Below are positions 60,806 to 64,000 of a stretch of 64,000 nt of DNA, piece by piece. Below the pieces are notes generated by a model. It was not told where the DNA came from and ran no database searches. It saw only the letters and a program-made list of their open reading frames with translations. The stretch's first letter is position 1; each line of letters opens with the position of its first letter. This DNA comes from Thiohalocapsa sp963695445 (lineage in GTDB: Bacteria; Pseudomonadota; Gammaproteobacteria; Chromatiales; Chromatiaceae), in contig CAVOGV010000061.1 in assembly GCA_963695445.1 (NCBI GenBank), forward strand, positions 174,483 to 238,482. Reading direction: 5' to 3'. A program made the translations under genes and the position numbers.

Positions 60806-61387
60806 TTGCCCCAAGTGAAACAGCGAAGACGACGCAAGTGTCTGCACTGCGGTGAATTGTTCCAACCTGATGCGCGCAATGCGCACCACCAGCGCTACTG
60901 TGGCGAGGCGGCCTGCCGGCGCGCGAGCAAGGCGGCCAGTCAGCGCCGCTGGCTGGGCAAGGCGGCCAATCGGGAGTACTTCCGCGGCGCGGCGAATGTC
61001 GAGCGGGTGCGGGCCTGGCGCGCCGAGCATCCCGGCTACTGGCGCCGCGGCGAGGCGCAAACGTGCGCTGCGTTACAAGACGTCTCATCGACGCAAGACA
61101 TTGAAACGGATAAGGAATCAGCGGCTTTAGCGCAGACTGCGTTACAAGATCTCTTCAGCGCGCAACCGATTGTTCTGATTGGGCTTATCGCGAATTTAAC
61201 GGGGTCTGCGTTACAAGAAGACATCGCGCGCAGCGCACGACGGTTCCAACAATTAGGGCAGGACATTCTCAGCGGCGGGACGCCGGCTGTTGGAGGAGCA
61301 CGCGATGCACAAAACCCTGTTGGTCCCCGCCCGGCGCCGCCGGGTGCCGCGCCAGTTCAGTTGGGTCGACCAACGCCTGGTGCGTGA
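60806..61387 (+). CDS. Zinc-ribbon-like accessory protein of the IS21-type element
   Basis: The product of up to 193 residues starts at TTG 60806 or GTG 60815. Residues 12-40 hold CLHCGELFQPDARNAHHQRY with further cysteines (YCGEAACRRA), a Cys4 or Cys3His zinc site, followed by SQRRWLGKAANREYFRGAAN and VERVRAWRAEHPGYWRR. I have seen this opening in hypothetical proteins next to transposases of environmental proteobacteria, but no function is known to me. Further on, ALQD/ALQE repeats at a 23-residue period precede an amphipathic RRFQQLGQDIL. Its last 83 bases overlap the next gene, so the true end may be earlier. Confidence 0.65.
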   Translation: MPQVKQRRRRKCLHCGELFQPDARNAHHQRYCGEAACRRASKAASQRRWLGKAANREYFRGAANVERVRAWRAEHPGYWRRGEAQTCAALQDVSSTQDIETDKESAALAQTALQDLFSAQPIVLIGLIANLTGSALQEDIARSARRFQQLGQDILSGGTPAVGGARDAQNPVGPRPAPPGAAPVQLGRPTPGA

Positions 61388-61727
61388 ACGCCACATCGGC
61401 CATTGCACGGCCGAGGCGCTGGCGCTGTATCTGTTCTTGGTCACGGTGGCCGATGCCGAGGGACTGAGCTTCTATGGCGACGGCGCCATTGCCGGATTGC
61501 TCGGGTGGCCCGAGGCGCAGGTGCGCGCGGCACGCGCCGGGCTGGTATGTGCCGGCTTGGTTGCCTTCCAAGCACCGCTGTACCAAGTGCTGTCGTTGGA
61601 TGCACCGCCACCGGCGCCGTCGGTTGGCGAACCAGCACCATCCGCGCCAGCGCCGCGACTGCGTCCTGCCGGTGAGCTGCGCTCGCTGCGCGCGCTCCTG
61701 CAGCAGGCGATGGAGGATCGGACATGA
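61305..61727 (+). CDS. Winged-helix-like accessory protein of the IS21-type element
   Basis: The product of 140 residues from ATG 61305 (MHKTLLVPARRRRVPRQFSW) carries RHIGHCTAEALALYLFLVTV and DGAIAGLLGWPEAQVRAARA, a pattern like the winged-helix domain of replication-type or regulatory proteins. A Pro/Ala linker and a short helix (LRSLRALLQQAMEDRT) end it. Its stop overlaps the istA start (ATGA), so it is translated with the transposase and is probably part of the element. Function unknown. Confidence 0.6.
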   Translation: MHKTLLVPARRRRVPRQFSWVDQRLVRERHIGHCTAEALALYLFLVTVADAEGLSFYGDGAIAGLLGWPEAQVRAARAGLVCAGLVAFQAPLYQVLSLDAPPPAPSVGEPAPSAPAPRLRPAGELRSLRALLQQAMEDRT

Positions 61728-63214
61728 TCGACTACCAGACCTACTGCGCCATCCACGACCATCACAACCAGCGCGGCCTGAACGCGGCGCAGATCGCCGA
61801 GGCGTTGGACCTGGACCCACGCACGGTGACCACGTGGTTGGCCGAGCCGCGCTTTCGCCCGCGCCAGGTAACCGCGCGCACGAGCAAGCTCGATCCCCAC
61901 AAGCCGACCATCCGCCGCTGGTTGGAAGCGCACCGCTACAGCGCCCAGCAGGTGTTTCAGCGCCTGCGCGAGGAGGCGGGCTACAGCGGCGGCATCAGCA
62001 TCGTCAAGGACTACGTGCGCCAGGTACGTCCACCGCGCACGCCGGCGTTCTTGACCTTGTCGTTCGGCCCCGGCGAGTGCGCCCAAGTCGATTGGGGTTC
62101 ATGGGATGCGGTGACGGTCGGCGAGACGCGTCGGCGCCTGTCGCTGTTCGTGATGGTGCTCTGCTATAGCCGCATGCTCTATGTCGAGTTCACGCTCAGC
62201 CAGACCATGGAGCAGTTCCTCGCCTGTCATCAGAACGCCTTCGCCTTTTTCGGCAACCGGGTGCCGGAGAAGGTGATGGTGGACAATCTGAAGTCCGCCG
62301 TGCTGCGGCGCATCAGCGGCGAGGCGCCGGTGTTCAATCCGCGCTATCTGGACTTCGCCCAGCACCACGGCTTTCGCATCGTCGCCTGTAACAAGGGCAA
62401 GGGCAACGAGAAGGGGCGTGTGGAGTCGGGCGTCGGCTACGTGAAGAAGAACTTCCTCAACGGCTTGGACAACCCCGCCTTCAGTGCGCTGAACCCGGCC
62501 GCACGGGTGTGGATGGACACCATCGCCAACGTGCGCGTGCATGGCGAGACCCATGCGCGCCCGGTGGATCGCTTCGCCAAGGAGCAAGCCGCGCTGCGCG
62601 CGGGACCAGAGCAACCCTACGACGTCGCCCAGGTGGTGGCAGTGCGTGCCTCACCGAGCTTTCGTATCCGCTGGGACACCAACCGCTACTCGGTGCCGGC
62701 CGAGTATGCCGGGCGGTTGTTGACGTTGAAGGTGTATCCGGATCGGCTGTGCGTCTATGACGGGCAGACGCTGATTGCACGCCATGTGCGTTGTTGGGAT
62801 CACCACCGGGACTTCGAGCTGCCCGATCACCCGAAGGCGTTGCTCGAGCAACGCCGCAATGCCCGCGAGCAGAAGCTGCTCGGGCGGTTCTTGTCCCTCT
62901 CGCCGCAGGCCGAGGCGTACTACAAGGCACTGGCCGAGCGTCGCCTCAATTGCGCCCATCACGTGCAGAAGATCGTGGCGCTGAGCGAGATCTATGGCGT
63001 GGAGGCGACCGCGCGCGCGATGGCCGATGCCTTCGACTATCAGGCGTTCAGCTGCGAGTACATCACCAATGTGCTGGAGAGCCGCACGCGCCTGCTGCCC
63101 GAGCCGGCGGCTTTGCAGCTGACCCGTCGCGCCGATTTGCTGGAGTTGGACATGCCGACGCCGGATTTGAGTCTGTACCAGGCGCAGGCGGATGACACCG
63201 AGGAGACGCCATGA
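61724..63214 (+). CDS. istA: IS21-family transposase IstA
   Basis: The 496-residue product has an N-terminal helix-turn-helix (NAAQIAEALDLDPRTVTTWL), a DDE integrase core with AQVDWGSWDAV (first Asp), VMVDNLKSAV (second Asp) and KGNEKGRVESGVGYVKKNFL (Glu), and a C-terminal Mu-transposase-like beta barrel (NRYSVPAEYAGRLLTLKVYP). It cuts and joins the element ends with help from IstB. Intact and of normal length. istB follows with a four-base overlap. Confidence 0.95.
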   Translation: MIDYQTYCAIHDHHNQRGLNAAQIAEALDLDPRTVTTWLAEPRFRPRQVTARTSKLDPHKPTIRRWLEAHRYSAQQVFQRLREEAGYSGGISIVKDYVRQVRPPRTPAFLTLSFGPGECAQVDWGSWDAVTVGETRRRLSLFVMVLCYSRMLYVEFTLSQTMEQFLACHQNAFAFFGNRVPEKVMVDNLKSAVLRRISGEAPVFNPRYLDFAQHHGFRIVACNKGKGNEKGRVESGVGYVKKNFLNGLDNPAFSALNPAARVWMDTIANVRVHGETHARPVDRFAKEQAALRAGPEQPYDVAQVVAVRASPSFRIRWDTNRYSVPAEYAGRLLTLKVYPDRLCVYDGQTLIARHVRCWDHHRDFELPDHPKALLEQRRNAREQKLLGRFLSLSPQAEAYYKALAERRLNCAHHVQKIVALSEIYGVEATARAMADAFDYQAFSCEYITNVLESRTRLLPEPAALQLTRRADLLELDMPTPDLSLYQAQADDTEETP

Positions 63215-63972
63215 ACACCACCACGAAAACGCCGAGCGCCGAGGCGTTGACCCAACAACTGGCGTATCTGAAGCTGCCCTTCATGCGCGAGCAGCATGCG
63301 GCCCTGGCCCAAGAGGCGGCGCAGGCGCACTGGGATCACCTCGCGTATCTGGCCCGCCTAGCGGCGGGCGAGGCGGCCCTGCGGCGCGAGCGCAGCGTGC
63401 AACGGCGGATCACCCAGGCGCGCTTTCCGGTGCTCAAGACCTTAGAGCAGTTCCAGTGGAGTTGGCCGAAGACGATCAACCGCCTGCAGGTACAGAACCT
63501 GTTCCGACTGCAGTTCATCGCCGACAAGCACAACGTGATCTTGCTCGGCACGGTCGGCCTCGGTAAGACCCATCTGGCCACCGCGCTCGGCTATGCCGCT
63601 TGTCTGGCCGGCCACAGCGTGCGCTTCGCCACCGCTGTGGAGGTGATCAATACCCTCGCCGCGGCACAACGCAGCGGGCGCCTGAAGCAGGCCCTCGACA
63701 GCTACCGTAAGCCGCCCCTGCTGATCCTTGACGAACTCGGCTATCTGCCGATCGACAAGACCGGCGCCGATCTGCTGTTTCAGATCATCAGCCTGCGCTA
63801 CGAGCACGCCGCGACCGTCATCACCTCCAACCGCGTGTTCAAGCACTGGGCGGAGATCTTCAACAACGATGCCACCCTCACCTCGGCACTCCTCGACCGG
63901 CTTCTGCATCACGCCGAGACGATCGTCATCGAGGGTCAGAGCTATCGCATGAAGGACCGCATTGAGTCCTGA
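63211..63972 (+). CDS. istB: IS21-family helper ATPase IstB
   Basis: The 253-residue product is IstB, a DnaC-like AAA+ ATPase: Walker A LLGTVGLGKTHLATALGYAA, Walker B LLILDELGYLPIDKTGADLL, sensor-1 TVITSNRVFKHWAEIF and the C-terminal LLDRLLHHAETIVIEGQSYR. It assembles on target DNA and directs IstA. It is complete, ending 28 bases before the window end. Confidence 0.96.
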   Translation: MNTTTKTPSAEALTQQLAYLKLPFMREQHAALAQEAAQAHWDHLAYLARLAAGEAALRRERSVQRRITQARFPVLKTLEQFQWSWPKTINRLQVQNLFRLQFIADKHNVILLGTVGLGKTHLATALGYAACLAGHSVRFATAVEVINTLAAAQRSGRLKQALDSYRKPPLLILDELGYLPIDKTGADLLFQIISLRYEHAATVITSNRVFKHWAEIFNNDATLTSALLDRLLHHAETIVIEGQSYRMKDRIES

Positions 63973-64000
63973 GCACAGCGCGCCGTTCGCCTCCCGAGGG

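Larger units (their letters stand above)
60614..64000 (+). mobile_element. IS21-type insertion element with two accessory genes, right end outside window
   Basis: The left end begins TGTCAGCGCCGGGCTGAAAC, of the TG...-type end used by IS21 elements, within the ISKra4 transposase. Four co-directional genes follow: a zinc-ribbon-like protein, a helix-turn-helix-like protein, istA and istB, the last two with ATGA overlaps. The right terminal repeat is not seen before base 64000. Confidence 0.8.

Overview
The window looks like chromosome of a high-GC gammaproteobacterium, most likely a purple sulfur bacterium (Chromatiaceae or a relative). The main clue is a small exported Gly/Tyr-rich protein of the sulfur globule protein type at 16007-16336. 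The conserved gammaproteobacterial block cutA-dsbD-tlpA-aroQ-accB-accC-prmA-dusB-fis-purH, read leftwards, and a groESL operon with a CIRCE element support the placement. The genus is inference; no rRNA is present.

Layout. 1-7.5 kb: a cut-off class V aminotransferase, a ferredoxin-type flavin reductase and ubiD on the minus strand. On the plus strand are an epimerase, a Rap1a/Tai-like exported protein, two sister glycine-zipper lipoproteins, a Cu/Zn-type permease with a fused HMA domain, and an RNA-recognition-motif protein. 8-10.6 kb: two broken glycosyltransferase genes. 10.7-15.7 kb: a hybrid histidine kinase, a sigma-54 response regulator and a membrane-anchored protein. 16-18.5 kb: the sulfur globule protein, glucokinase and a bacterial voltage-gated sodium channel. 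18.5-28.5 kb: tamA-tamB, an exported protein, an LpxL-type acyltransferase, a flippase-like membrane protein and pstS. 28.7-30.8 kb: a CPCC zinc protein, a small exported protein and a peptidoglycan-binding CHAP-like amidase. 30.8-36.4 kb: glycerate kinase, isocitrate lyase, rraA and aceK, which fit glyoxylate-shunt carbon handling. 36.5-37 kb: a parDE toxin-antitoxin pair. 37-49.7 kb, minus strand: apaG-apaH, lpxA, purH, fis, dusB, prmA, accC, accB, aroQ, tlpA, dsbD, cutA. 49.9-58.7 kb: fxsA, groES-groEL, an EamA exporter, a PBP7-type peptidase, an EmrAB-like pump and coaX. 58.8-64 kb: tRNA-Thr, an integrase tail, a DUF3987 gene, a cut ISKra4-type transposase and an IS21-type element that runs off the end.

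Reliability. At least 20 single-base frame breaks interrupt otherwise intact conserved genes, including groEL, purH, aceA, aceK, tamB and dsbD. In most of them deleting one base restores the family sequence. I read most as uncorrected, insertion-biased sequencing errors, so these genes are given as whole genes with the break positions listed. True gene decay is plausible only for the glycosyltransferases and the mobile region at the right end.

Other points of interest are a CGACAA hexanucleotide repeat inside aceK and again, with an inverted arm, upstream of dusB; several dispersed intergenic repeat remnants and palindromes; a DsbD with two N-terminal sensor domains; and nested mobile elements next to tRNA-Thr.
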